Below, one piece after another: positions 35,531 to 45,138 of a stretch of 61,348 bases of DNA. Where the stretch lies: NCBI GenBank assembly GCA_964489715.1, contig CAZBAK010000006.1:1-61348 (forward strand), written 5' to 3'. Under the pieces are notes generated by a model. It was not told the DNA's origin. It ran no database searches and saw nothing but the letters and a program-made list of their open reading frames with translations. This DNA is from Tissierella_A sp964489715 (GTDB taxonomy: Bacteria; Bacillota; Clostridia; Tissierellales; Tissierellaceae). Both the position numbers and the translations under genes were made by a program. The first letter of the stretch is position 1. Each line of letters begins with the position of its first letter.

Positions 35531-38182
35531 TTATAATAATTCTCCATGTTTTTTAACATAGAATTTTTTAACTATTTGAACAAGTATTAAATAAGCCACT
35601 ACTGTTACAAAGAGCATCCACCAGGCACTCATTGGCAATGGTGCCAAACCCAATAGATCTCCTAATTTTGTGTAAGGAGCAATGGAACCTATAATAATTC
35701 CAAGGGAGGTAATAGTAGTCATAATAAAGGATGCATTACTTTCTACAAAAGGTATCTTAGGTGTTCTCAATGTATGGAGTACAAGCGTTTGAGTCCATAA
35801 TGAAACAATAAACCAGGAAGATTGAAAGACCGCTATAAATATAGCTTGTTCTTCTCCTGATATTGAGCTATAACTTCCTCCTGCAATAGCCGGCGCTATT
35901 AAGAAAAAGCTTATTAAGAAAGTAGTAACATCAAAGATTGAACTAGTTGGTCCAAACCATACCATAAACTTTCTAATACCTGAAGCTTCCCATTTTTTAG
36001 GTTTATAAAGATATTCCTCATCCATATTATCCCATGGAATAGACATTGATGAAATCTCATATATTAAGCCTAGAAACAAGAGTTGAATTGGCAACATTGG
36101 TAAAAATGGTAGGAAAAGACTAGCAAGCAATACAGAAAATACATTACCAAAGTTTGAACTGGTTGTGGCCTTAATATATTTCATTGTATTACCAAATATT
36201 TTTCTTCCTGAGAGGATTCCCTGTTCTAGAATCATCAAATCTTTTTCTAACAATATAATATCTGCTGATTCCTTTGCTATATCAACTGCATTATCTACTG
36301 ATATACCTACATCTGAAGCTCTAAGTGCAGGTGAATCATTGATTCCATCTCCTAAGAATCCAACTACATGTCCATTTTCTCTTAAAATACCTACTAATTT
36401 AGATTTTTGTGTTGGATTTAACTTAACAAACAAGTCATGTTCTTCTACAATTACTTTTAATTCATCATCTGTTTTATTTAAGAGTTTATCTCCTGAAATT
36501 ACCCTATCTGTAGGTAGGCCAACTTGTTTAGAAACTGCAATAGTTACTAATTCGTTATCTCCAGTCATTACCTTTACATCCACTGCATGATCTTTTAGTG
36601 CTTCAATAGCTTCTTTTGTTGACTCTTTAGGTGGGTCTAAAAAAGCAAGATAGCCTATTAAAACCATATTGGTTTCATCTTTTACAGAAAATTCATCTAC
36701 TGGAGGCGGATTAGTTTTTTGAGCAATTCCTAAAACACGTAATCCCTTTTTATTTAGGTCTGCTATCTGATTTCTAACAAATGTACGCCTATCATCAGTT
36801 AATTCATAAATCTTTCCATCATAGTCCACATGGCTACAAACATCTAGCATTTCTTCAACTGCACCTTTTGTAATCAATTGAGTTTTCCCAGTATTATCTT
36901 CAACTACCACACTTAAACGACGTCTTTCAAAGTCAAATGGTATTTCATCTACTTTTCTATAACTAAACTCATCTGTATTTAACTCTTCTTCAGCAGCTTT
37001 AATAATTGCTTTATCCATAAGATTTCCAAGCCCCGTTTGATACTTACTATTTAAATAAGCATGACGTAAAACTCTTTCACTCTCTAATCCATCTATATTC
37101 AAATGGGCCTGTAGAATGATATTATCTTGTGTTAAAGTTCCTGTCTTATCTGTAACTAAAAGGTTAATTGCTCCAAAATTTTGTATACCGTGTAAATTAC
37201 GAACGATTGTACCTTCTTTAGCCATGTCATTTGCACCTTTAACTAAGTTGGTAGTTACAATCATTGGCAGCATTTCTGGAGTTAACCCAACTGCAATTGA
37301 TACTCCAAATATTAAAGCTTGTAGCCAATCACCCTTAGTTAAACCATTGATCAATATTACAACTAAAGCCATTACAATCATAAAACGAATCAATAATAAG
37401 GATGTATTTTTAATTCCAATATCAAAACTTGTTTCTGCTTCTTCATGTGCTAGTTCGTCTGCAATATCACCAAATAAAGTATTATTACCTGTTCTTACAA
37501 CAATTCCTTGGGCACTGCCACTTACTACTTCAGTTCCTGTGAAGGCCAAAGTTTCATAAGCGGTTTCATTTGTAACTTCTGTGATCTCTATCTGTGCTCT
37601 TTTTTCAACTGGATAGCTTTCACCAGTTAAAGAGGTTTGAGAAATAAACAAGTCCTTAGTATCAACTAATCTAATATCTGCAGGAATCATATCTCCAGCA
37701 CTCAATCTTACCCAGTCCCCAACTACAATGTCCTCTGTACGAATTTCACTATATTTACCATTACGTTTAATGGCTGATGTTACCTCTACCATAGATTCCA
37801 ACTCTTCTACGGATCGATTTGAACGTAGAGTTTGAATTAAGGTCATTGTTCCACTTAAAAGAACCAATACTATAATAATAATAGGTCCAAATATTTCTTG
37901 CTCTTCCACAGGAACAAATATAAAGTCTGTTAAAAAAGAAACAACTGCTAGGGCAAATAATACTAAGGTAAAGGGAGTAAAATATGCATCTACAACTATT
38001 TTCCACAATGGCTTCTCAGTTCCATAGTCAATTTCGTTGTCTCCATATTTTTCTCTTACCCTCGCTGCACTTTCCTTGTTATGTCCTTCTTCTTTAACAT
38101 TAAACCAACTTTTGATCTCTTCCAGAGAACTACTGGCTAGATCAAAGTAATCAATGTTAAATAAATCCTTCATTTTTTTCAT
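35531..38182 (-). CDS. mgtA: Magnesium-translocating P-type ATPase (MgtA type)
   Basis: An 883-residue P-type ATPase of the type IIIB magnesium importer family. The phosphorylation motif is VTDKTGTLTQDN, with TGES in the actuator domain (TSLTGESYPVEK), TGDNELVT and GDGINDSPALRASDVG in the hinge. About ten transmembrane helices are expected; the membrane motif EMLPMIVTTNLVKGA fits MgtA. It should import Mg2+ at the expense of ATP. No M-box riboswitch was seen in its 218-base upstream gap, so control differs from the usual Bacillus arrangement. Confidence 0.93.
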   Translation of the reverse strand: MKKMKDLFNIDYFDLASSSLEEIKSWFNVKEEGHNKESAARVREKYGDNEIDYGTEKPLWKIVVDAYFTPFTLVLFALAVVSFLTDFIFVPVEEQEIFGPIIIIVLVLLSGTMTLIQTLRSNRSVEELESMVEVTSAIKRNGKYSEIRTEDIVVGDWVRLSAGDMIPADIRLVDTKDLFISQTSLTGESYPVEKRAQIEITEVTNETAYETLAFTGTEVVSGSAQGIVVRTGNNTLFGDIADELAHEEAETSFDIGIKNTSLLLIRFMIVMALVVILINGLTKGDWLQALIFGVSIAVGLTPEMLPMIVTTNLVKGANDMAKEGTIVRNLHGIQNFGAINLLVTDKTGTLTQDNIILQAHLNIDGLESERVLRHAYLNSKYQTGLGNLMDKAIIKAAEEELNTDEFSYRKVDEIPFDFERRRLSVVVEDNTGKTQLITKGAVEEMLDVCSHVDYDGKIYELTDDRRTFVRNQIADLNKKGLRVLGIAQKTNPPPVDEFSVKDETNMVLIGYLAFLDPPKESTKEAIEALKDHAVDVKVMTGDNELVTIAVSKQVGLPTDRVISGDKLLNKTDDELKVIVEEHDLFVKLNPTQKSKLVGILRENGHVVGFLGDGINDSPALRASDVGISVDNAVDIAKESADIILLEKDLMILEQGILSGRKIFGNTMKYIKATTSSNFGNVFSVLLASLFLPFLPMLPIQLLFLGLIYEISSMSIPWDNMDEEYLYKPKKWEASGIRKFMVWFGPTSSIFDVTTFLISFFLIAPAIAGGSYSSISGEEQAIFIAVFQSSWFIVSLWTQTLVLHTLRTPKIPFVESNASFIMTTITSLGIIIGSIAPYTKLGDLLGLAPLPMSAWWMLFVTVVAYLILVQIVKKFYVKKHGELL

Positions 38183-38338
38183 CCTTTCTAGTCTATAAAT
38201 CCTTAAAGATATCTACTATATCATCTCTACCCATTTTCACAACTATTAATAAAAATCCCTTATGGCTAGTGATAGAGTAAATTAAGTTATATAATCAAAA
38301 TTCTTATATATCTTTTATAGATTTTATAAACTATATCT

Positions 38339-38375
38339 AAAAAGACTCAAATCCTTGAAAGATTTGAGTCTTTTT
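38339..38375 (-). terminator. Terminator of the flavodiiron gene
   Basis: A perfect 15-bp stem (AAAAAGACTCAAATC and complement) around a seven-base loop with a T-tract, 26 bases past the flavodiiron stop. Confidence 0.92.
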
Positions 38376-38400
38376 GCTTATCATTTTTAGTCATAAAAAT

Positions 38401-39600
38401 TTATTTTAAAGTTTTAACTATACTATCAGCAAGAGCCTCCATCTTTTGAGCATCTTCCTGCTTCATAGTTGAAGTTATTAAGAAACTTTCATCTAATACT
38501 TGCATATCTTTCATTTCTTCCAATTTTTCTTTTATTAATTTTCCAGCCATAGGAGCCCAAGATCCATTCCAAATTACACCAACTGTACGATCTTTTAAGT
38601 TTAAAGCACTTATATCTCTTAAAAAATCTTCTACAGGCGGATAAATTTTTAAGTTATATGTCGGTGAAGCTATTACTATATGGCTGTATTTAAAGGCATC
38701 TGATACCAGATATGAGGAATCCGTTTTTGATGCATCATACATATCTATTTTTGTTACTCCCTTATCAACTAATCTCTTAGCTAGATCTTCAGCTGCTTTC
38801 ATTGTATTTCCATACATTGAACCACATACTATTAATACTCCAGCTTCTTCTGCCTCGTATTTACTCCACTTCTGATATTTGTCTATAATATATTCTAAAT
38901 CTGTTCTCCACACTGGTCCGTGTAGGGGACAAATATATTTTATATCTAGATCTTCAGTTTTCTTCAGTAGATTTTGAACTTGAGGTCCATATTTTCCTAC
39001 TATATTACTATAATATCTTCTAGCAGGAACTAAGAATTTTTCTTCAAAGTCTACTTCATCATTAAATAAGGCCCCATCTAAAGTCCCAAAGGTTCCAAAT
39101 GCATCAGCTGAAAACAAGGCTCCACTAGTAATGTCAAATGTCGCCATAGCTTCTGGCCAGTGTACCATTGGAGCTAAAAGAAACATAAACTCATGTTTAC
39201 CAAAACTAATCTTATCACCATCTTTTACTACTATAACATTATCTTTTACTTCAAATCCAAATTTTTCCATGAATTCAAAAGTTTTACTATTTCCAATTAT
39301 TTTTACCCCTGGATATAACTTTTGTATTAAACCTATGCTCCCAGCATGATCTGGTTCCATATGATTTATTATTAAATAGTCTAAATCTCTTCCATCTAAT
39401 ACGTCTTCTATATTTTCTATAAAGTTATCTACTATGGATATATCTACAGTATCTAATAAGACTGTTTTCTCATCCAAAAGTAGATATGAATTGTAGGAAA
39501 TTCCCTCAGGAATAGGATGAATATTTTCAAAAAGTGAAAGTTCCCTATCATCTCCTCCAATTGAATATAAGTTTTCTACTACTTTTCTCACATTATACAT
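38401..39600 (-). CDS. Flavodiiron protein (FprA-like)
   Basis: The start ATG at 39600 is chosen over the frame start at 39657 because TGGAGG is seven bases upstream; the product has 399 residues. The N-terminal metallo-beta-lactamase-like domain carries the diiron ligands HMEPDHAGS and further His/Asp residues (MVHWPEAM, SADAFGTFG, CPLHGPVW). The C-terminal flavodoxin domain begins near VLIVCGSMYGNTMKAAEDLA. These proteins reduce O2 to water or NO to N2O in anaerobes. The flavin reductase gene just upstream is a plausible electron donor. Confidence 0.95.
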   Translation of the reverse strand: MYNVRKVVENLYSIGGDDRELSLFENIHPIPEGISYNSYLLLDEKTVLLDTVDISIVDNFIENIEDVLDGRDLDYLIINHMEPDHAGSIGLIQKLYPGVKIIGNSKTFEFMEKFGFEVKDNVIVVKDGDKISFGKHEFMFLLAPMVHWPEAMATFDITSGALFSADAFGTFGTLDGALFNDEVDFEEKFLVPARRYYSNIVGKYGPQVQNLLKKTEDLDIKYICPLHGPVWRTDLEYIIDKYQKWSKYEAEEAGVLIVCGSMYGNTMKAAEDLAKRLVDKGVTKIDMYDASKTDSSYLVSDAFKYSHIVIASPTYNLKIYPPVEDFLRDISALNLKDRTVGVIWNGSWAPMAGKLIKEKLEEMKDMQVLDESFLITSTMKQEDAQKMEALADSIVKTLK

Positions 39601-39690
39601 ATTAATTCCTCCATTTTCTATACTTATACCTATTCTATCTTTTCTAAAACAATACATTATAGAAAATTTTCTTTAATCTATTTTTATCTT

Positions 39691-39718
39691 CTATAGTATT
39701 TATGAATAAATACTATAG
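39691..39718 (-). terminator. Hairpin between the flavin reductase and flavodiiron genes
   Basis: A perfect 13-bp stem with two-base loop, eight bases past the reductase stop. The following T-run is weak, so partial read-through into the flavodiiron gene is likely. Confidence 0.6.
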
Positions 39719-39725
39719 TTTAATT

Positions 39726-40913
39726 TTAATTTAATTTTGAAAAACTCTTATCTTCTTTTAAAAATTCTTTTATGCTTTCATTAGATACAACTGCTTTTCT
39801 AATAATATTCATCTTACTTAAATCTCCAAATAAGATAGATCCCACTATCTTGCCTTCTTTTACAAATATTTTATTATGAATATCTTCTTCCTTATATTCA
39901 TAAGCTTCATCAAAATCATCTATTATACCTGCTGAAAATAATTTTATATTTCCTATTCTTAAATTAGTAAATATATTGGGATTTGTATATTCTTGATTAT
40001 CTCCAGTCATATTTGCACCTGCAATTTTACCTTCTGCATTACTAACTGTCCATAATCCCAATGTCATTTTATTAAATTCAATAACATCTCCTGCAGCGTA
40101 AATATTATCTATATTAGTCCTTAAGTGTTTATCTACTATTATACCCCTATTATGTTTTATATCTGTTCCTTTAACTAGATCTAAATTGGATCTCACACCT
40201 GTAGATAGTAGTACTACATCTGTCTCTAGCTCTCTTCCATCATCTAATCTTACACCCTCGGTTTTTTCTCCCCCTAGTATCTCCTTGGTTCTTGAGTTTA
40301 AAATTAGATTGAACCCTTCTCTTTCCAACTCTATTTCAAGTTTTTTTGATACTTCTTCATCTAATTGTCTAGATAAAAGATGTGAGCCAGATTGTATAAT
40401 ATTAACTTCTTTTCCCAATTTCTTCAGGGACCAAGCTGCTTCTATTCCCAATAAGCCTCCCCCAACTACCGTAACATTTTTTACATCTTGAAGATAGTCT
40501 TTAATCTCCTTAAGATCATCCAAGGTCCTAAGGGCAAAAACACCTTCTTTAGATCTACCTGTTATTGCTGGTAAAAATGGCTTGCTACCAGTTGCTAGCA
40601 ATAATTTCTCATACTGTATCTCTCTCTTATCATCTAATACTATTTTATTTTTTTCTATATATATTTCTTCTACATCCCTATTTAAATATAAGTCTATATT
40701 ATTATCTTTATACCAATCTTCATTGGTTGCTAAAAGATCCTCATCTTCAAAATCTTTTGCAATATAGTCTGTAAGTTTCATTCTATAATATGTTAACATA
40801 TCTTCACTACTTACTATACTTACACTAGCTTCTTCATCATTTTTTCTTATTTCTCTTGCTGCAGATAAACTTGCTATTCCATTTCCTATAATTAAATATT
40901 TTGTTTTTAGCAA
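39726..40913 (-). CDS. FAD-dependent NAD(P)H oxidoreductase (rubredoxin-reductase-like)
   Basis: A 395-residue two-dinucleotide-binding flavoprotein. The FAD motif is LIIGNGIASLSAA near the N terminus, the NAD(P)H motif VTVVGGGLLGIEAAWSL lies near residue 150, and the second FAD motif is NIYAAGDVIE. It resembles NADH-rubredoxin reductase and the N-terminal part of NirB. Situated directly upstream of the flavodiiron gene, it probably feeds electrons to it; no rubredoxin gene is in this window. Confidence 0.88.
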   Translation of the reverse strand: MLKTKYLIIGNGIASLSAAREIRKNDEEASVSIVSSEDMLTYYRMKLTDYIAKDFEDEDLLATNEDWYKDNNIDLYLNRDVEEIYIEKNKIVLDDKREIQYEKLLLATGSKPFLPAITGRSKEGVFALRTLDDLKEIKDYLQDVKNVTVVGGGLLGIEAAWSLKKLGKEVNIIQSGSHLLSRQLDEEVSKKLEIELEREGFNLILNSRTKEILGGEKTEGVRLDDGRELETDVVLLSTGVRSNLDLVKGTDIKHNRGIIVDKHLRTNIDNIYAAGDVIEFNKMTLGLWTVSNAEGKIAGANMTGDNQEYTNPNIFTNLRIGNIKLFSAGIIDDFDEAYEYKEEDIHNKIFVKEGKIVGSILFGDLSKMNIIRKAVVSNESIKEFLKEDKSFSKLN

Positions 40914-41061
40914 ATATTACACCTCTTTTATATATTTTCTTACTAATTCTTTTCCAGCTTTCTAATCTATTATAAGGATATAGCTATATTATATCAATAA
41001 ATTTAATATCCTCAAGTATTTACATTTCATACTTCTATATCTAGTCTCTTGAATTCAAAAA

Positions 41062-41088
41062 GATACCGAAATATAAAACTTCGGTATC
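41062..41088 (-). terminator. Terminator of the SDR gene
   Basis: GATACCGAA - nine-base loop - TTCGGTATC, followed on the minus strand by TTTTTG, 57 bases past the stop of the SDR gene. Confidence 0.9.
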
Positions 41089-41144
41089 CTTAGAGTTGTT
41101 ATAAGTTATTTAAATATTTATAGAAAATAAATTCTATATTATAC

Positions 41145-41903
41145 TTAGAATGATGTCCAACCACCATCTACTGTTATTGTAGTACCGTTAATAAAGTTTG
41201 CATCATCAGATGCTAAAAACACATATACTTTAGCAATTTCTTTTGATGTAGTTTCATGAGGAAAGCTCTTAAATCCTTCCATTAGCTTGCCTAGTGTTTC
41301 CATATCTGGGTCTTCTACATTGCTTCCAATTTCAGTTTTAACAGTTCCTGGAGCAACTGCAATACATCTAATACCTTCATCTGCATAAGCATATCCTATG
41401 TTTTTAGACATACCAACCACAGCATGTTTTGTAGCAACATAAGCTAATCCACCTCTCATACCTCGAATACCACCTATAGAAGCTGTATTTAAGATTACTC
41501 CTGATTTTTGCTCACGCATTAATGGTAAAACTTTTCTTGATGCTCTCATTACAGAATCTACATTAACTTTGAACATTTTATCCCATATCTCATCAGTAAT
41601 AGATACTGCTGATTTATAGGAATCTAAGATACCAGCATTATTAACTAAAACATCTACTCTACCATATTTTTCAACAGTTATATCCACAATTTTGTCTATA
41701 TCTTCTTGCTTAGAAACATCTACAGCAACTGCATATATTTCACCTGGTAAATTTTTACTTTCTTCTACAAGTTCTTTTAATTTCTCTAATCTTCTGGCTC
41801 CTGCAACAACTTTTGCACCTTCTTTAGCATATGCTAGGGCAACTTCAAAGCCTATACCTGAACTTGCTCCTGTTACAATACATACCTTGTTTTCTAATTT
41901 CAT
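41145..41903 (-). CDS. Short-chain dehydrogenase/reductase
   Basis: A 252-residue classical SDR. The cofactor motif is TGASSGIGFEVA at residues 11-22, NNAG follows near residue 88, and the catalytic set is Ser (NTASIGG), Tyr and Lys (YVATKHAVV). The Arg-rich segment GARRLEKL after beta2 favours NADP(H). The C-terminal TVDGGWTSF is typical. Substrate cannot be told from sequence. Transcribed alone. Confidence 0.93.
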   Translation of the reverse strand: MKLENKVCIVTGASSGIGFEVALAYAKEGAKVVAGARRLEKLKELVEESKNLPGEIYAVAVDVSKQEDIDKIVDITVEKYGRVDVLVNNAGILDSYKSAVSITDEIWDKMFKVNVDSVMRASRKVLPLMREQKSGVILNTASIGGIRGMRGGLAYVATKHAVVGMSKNIGYAYADEGIRCIAVAPGTVKTEIGSNVEDPDMETLGKLMEGFKSFPHETTSKEIAKVYVFLASDDANFINGTTITVDGGWTSF

Positions 41904-42047
41904 TGAATTCTCCTTTTGTATTATATTTTGTCATTTAATATACAATTACCCTAGTTTTTTATTATTATTCTAATTTTTTATAATTTATTATAGATTTTTT
42001 TACTTAAAGCTTCTAGATTAACATGAATTATATGTAGATCTTATTTC

Positions 42048-43007
42048 TTATATTAGTTTTTCTTGTTTCTTGGAATATACTTCTCTTTCAATTCTTAGAG
42101 GAATTATTAAGAATTGTAGATATTTAAATAATACAAATAAAACCACTAAGACAGCAACTATTTCTTCAAATTTTACAATATATGAAATTATAGGTATAAT
42201 TCTTCCACTATTTATCAAAAATATATTAGTCAGCTTTAAAGAAATTGCTGATATTACTAAGGGAAAGGTAAAACCAGAAAAACTTGGATAAAATTTTAAC
42301 TTTATAAGATTTGGTAATTGTAATAATGCAAAAACATAGCTAAACTGTGAAATGACTAGTAAAACTACTACTATAATTATATTTTTATTCTCATAAGAAT
42401 TCATATATCCTGCCAGACATAGAGCAACGGGTGCTGCAAATATTGCCAAAGTTGCTAATGCTGGCTCCCCTATTGGTATGGTTCTAACTCTTTTAATAAC
42501 TTTAGGTAATAATAAAAAATATAATATTATGGCAAACCAAAAGAATATTTTACCTAAACTTTGCATTTCAAAAACTGGAGATGTTACAGATCCTACAGCT
42601 ATACCTGCATATACAATAAACCAACTTGGAAACACCTTTTCCATATTAAATTCTACCACAAAATTTATAGTAAACTTTATTACTAATATTATATGTCCTA
42701 TTACACCTATAAACCACATTATATATGCAAAATTCGGAAAAAATGCTTTTACATAAGTTGATAATAACATAATCCCCATGGTCAGGGTAGGAAAGACACT
42801 GGCAACTACTGGATTTTTTAAATCTTCCTTTACTCTATCCCAATATAATATCATCTTTAATAATAATAATACTAATAAAATAGCAGATAAAGATCCAAAA
42901 ATATTTCTATATACTTGACCATAAGACTCTACTAGATTACCAAGTGCAGCTAATGCTAACATCAAACCAGCCATGGGTATAGGAACTTTTCTAATTAATT
43001 CTTTCAC
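42048..43007 (-). CDS. TDT-family transporter (TehA/SLAC1-like)
   Basis: A 319-residue membrane protein with about ten hydrophobic helices. The opening PIPMAGLMLALAALGNL and the motif GEPALATLAIFAAPVALCLAGY fit the TDT family, whose members act on tellurite, malate, sulfite or anions. Substrate is unassigned. It sits 45 bases after the DUF169 gene in the same direction, so the two may be cotranscribed. Confidence 0.82.
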   Translation of the reverse strand: MKELIRKVPIPMAGLMLALAALGNLVESYGQVYRNIFGSLSAILLVLLLLKMILYWDRVKEDLKNPVVASVFPTLTMGIMLLSTYVKAFFPNFAYIMWFIGVIGHIILVIKFTINFVVEFNMEKVFPSWFIVYAGIAVGSVTSPVFEMQSLGKIFFWFAIILYFLLLPKVIKRVRTIPIGEPALATLAIFAAPVALCLAGYMNSYENKNIIIVVVLLVISQFSYVFALLQLPNLIKLKFYPSFSGFTFPLVISAISLKLTNIFLINSGRIIPIISYIVKFEEIVAVLVVLFVLFKYLQFLIIPLRIEREVYSKKQEKLI

Positions 43008-43051
43008 ATAATTCTCTCCTTTAGTTATAATTTATTATATCTACAAAACTA

Positions 43052-43855
43052 TTAATCAATATCTACTTTTCCACCAATATATGAACCATCATCATAATTT
43101 TCACCAAGTTTTATTCCACTATAATCCAAGTTTTTTTCTTTTAAATTTTTTATAATTATTTTCTTTTTATCATCTCTTTCAAATGGATTAGTTGTTTCTA
43201 TAACACCATTAACGATTTGATTCCAAGCTTGAAAAGGAATCCCCATTCCTATTTCATCCATTTCCCAATCTGCAACTAAACGAGTTCCTGGACATAATAA
43301 ACTTATATTAATATCACCAGTATTATAAGGATATGTCGTTAAATCTTGACATACTGCCTGTAATCCTACTGTTCTTAAATTATTAGTATAGCCATTGAAA
43401 TATCCATGCCCTTGTATCATTCTCATAATATTGTATGATTTACTAACTACAATAACTATATCTGGATCTTCTTTATAATTTTCAAGAGGCATAACTGATA
43501 TACCAAAAACTTTTCTTTCAATAAACTTCATATCATCATTAATAGATTTTGAAACATCTACATCTGAATAAATATTTTTACTAAACCTTCCTTTACCATT
43601 GGCTATTGGCTCAGGAACATCTATAAAGTTAAGAGCAAAGGCACCATTTGGACAAGCTTGATTTTCTTTAGTAAGTTTCATAGAATGACCTTTGCTAGCA
43701 AGTTGCACTGAATTGCAATATGTAAGCTTACGATCTTTTTGAGGTATTTCAAAACTTTCAAATTTATTTTTGTCAAAGAAGAACTTCACACCTACTGGCT
43801 TACGATTTAAATCTAAATATGATTGGATTAAATTTACACTATCTTTAATATTCAT
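43052..43855 (-). CDS. DUF169 family protein
   Basis: A 267-residue soluble protein of the DUF169 family, seen mainly in anaerobes and archaea. Recognised features are the RKPVGVKF start, LTYCNSVQLASKGHSMKLTKENQACPNG with conserved cysteines, and GYFNGYTNNLRTVGLQAVCQDLTTYPYNTG. The conserved Cys residues suggest metal or cofactor binding, but no function is established. It begins a two-gene unit with the TDT transporter. Confidence 0.85.
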   Translation of the reverse strand: MNIKDSVNLIQSYLDLNRKPVGVKFFFDKNKFESFEIPQKDRKLTYCNSVQLASKGHSMKLTKENQACPNGAFALNFIDVPEPIANGKGRFSKNIYSDVDVSKSINDDMKFIERKVFGISVMPLENYKEDPDIVIVVSKSYNIMRMIQGHGYFNGYTNNLRTVGLQAVCQDLTTYPYNTGDINISLLCPGTRLVADWEMDEIGMGIPFQAWNQIVNGVIETTNPFERDDKKKIIIKNLKEKNLDYSGIKLGENYDDGSYIGGKVDID

Positions 43856-44206
43856 TTTTTCCTCCTAAAATTTAATTAGTTATTTGCAAATATAAGAATA
43901 ACATTTTTCTTTCTATTTTAACAATAGTTATAATTTATAACTATTAGAACTACTATAAGTAAAATTTATAGTATAATAAATAACAAGTAGAAGTCTTTAT
44001 AACTTGGCTGTCTTAAAACTCATATTCTGTTTTTTATCTCTCTTTATAAAATTTAAAATTTAATTGTAATTTTCCTAATTTTATGGGTAATTGTCTATTA
44101 TAAAGGAGGACTGTATATGTGAATTCTTATTGATCTTCTTGTTGAAGGTATAAAAAAATTATCTAAAGGAATAAAGAAATTATTTAATCTAGTTAGAAAT
44201 TAAATC

Positions 44207-44258
44207 CATAAAACACAGGAGACTGTCTATCGGGATAGACAGTCTCCTGTGTTTTATG
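44207..44258. terminator. Long perfect hairpin, bidirectional
   Basis: A perfect 25-bp inverted repeat (44207-44231 with 44234-44258) with only two bases between arms. It sits 24 bases past the stop of the GGDEF gene on the minus strand, and four bases past a short open frame on the plus strand (44117-44203). Its length exceeds what termination needs. Confidence 0.8.
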
Positions 44259-44281
44259 CTCAATAATAATTGAACTTCTAT

Positions 44282-45004
44282 TTAGTTGACTTTCATTTCA
44301 TACATTCTTTTATCCAGTTTTTCCAGTAACTTATTAAAATTATTAGTATTTTCCAATTGACCTATTCCATATGAAAATGAAATTTTTATATCTGCTAGTT
44401 CTATGGATTCTAGATTTATACTTATTCTTTTTATGACTTTTTCTGCTATATCATTAGATACATTTTTTAGCAAGATAATAAACTCATCTCCCCCATATCG
44501 AATAACAAAGTCATCTTTACCTTCTAGTATAGGAGAATAAACTATTAAATTGATTTTATCTCTTTCTTTAAAGAATTCATATTTAATTTTTTCAACACTT
44601 TCTATTGTACTTATATTATCCGGTTTACTTCCACTGCTGGCTATTATTATATTGTCAACTTTACGAGAACTATATACTATATTTTCTAATGCTTGGATAC
44701 CTTCTAGGTATCTAGGTCTGGTATAGCTTTTAAGTTCTTCTAAGTTTATACTGCCTTGATTATAATCTACAATTTTTTCCTTGATCATTGTCCTACTTGA
44801 AATACTCTTACTATTTTCTATTCCTCTTGCAAGAATATAATCAAAAGATGTTTTACTAGTTTCAGCTATATTTATAAAGTTTTCCAGCAAAGTTTCTTCT
44901 AATGATTGGTATAGAGGATTGAATATAAAATTGTATACAAATGCTAGAATAATCAATAAAAACAAAGTTGTAGTCAAGATAGATTTCACTATTAATTTCT
45001 TCAT
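44282..45004 (-). CDS. Membrane sensor with half-deleted GGDEF domain
   Basis: A 240-residue protein with an N-terminal transmembrane helix (7-29) and an extracellular helix-rich sensor to about residue 150. At RYGGDEFIILL a GGDEF active loop appears, followed by the expected second half of the domain (ISFSYGIGQ, LDKRMYEMK). The first half of the domain, including the DxLTGLxNR and NDxxGH segments needed to bind GTP and metal, is missing, as is any membrane return. It looks like an in-frame internal deletion and is probably inactive. Confidence 0.75.
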   Translation of the reverse strand: MKKLIVKSILTTTLFLLIILAFVYNFIFNPLYQSLEETLLENFINIAETSKTSFDYILARGIENSKSISSRTMIKEKIVDYNQGSINLEELKSYTRPRYLEGIQALENIVYSSRKVDNIIIASSGSKPDNISTIESVEKIKYEFFKERDKINLIVYSPILEGKDDFVIRYGGDEFIILLKNVSNDIAEKVIKRISINLESIELADIKISFSYGIGQLENTNNFNKLLEKLDKRMYEMKVN

Positions 45005-45138
45005 CTTAATCTCCTAATTTATATAGTTTTAATATTACATTATCTTAATATTATAGTATTTGAATTGTATCATATTTAGTTTTTAGCGCAATATTTTCCT
45101 ACTATAATAGTATACTATATAAGAAGATTAAATAGTAA

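Noticed and set aside
35531..38182. Calcium or cation P-type ATPase instead of a magnesium ATPase
   Set aside because: The EMLPMIVTTNLVKGA membrane segment and the overall length fit MgtA rather than SERCA-like pumps; the substrate call remains family-based.
38183..38400. M-box magnesium riboswitch upstream of mgtA
   Set aside because: The gap was read on the minus strand and none of the conserved M-box segments is present; only a terminator of the upstream gene is found.
44117..44125. Selenocysteine at codon 2 of the short peptide frame as a firm call
   Set aside because: A weak 6-bp stem (ATCTTC with GAAGGT) does lie after the TGA, but its loop does not start with G and Sec at position 2 of a lone amphipathic peptide has no precedent that I know; kept only as one option in findings.
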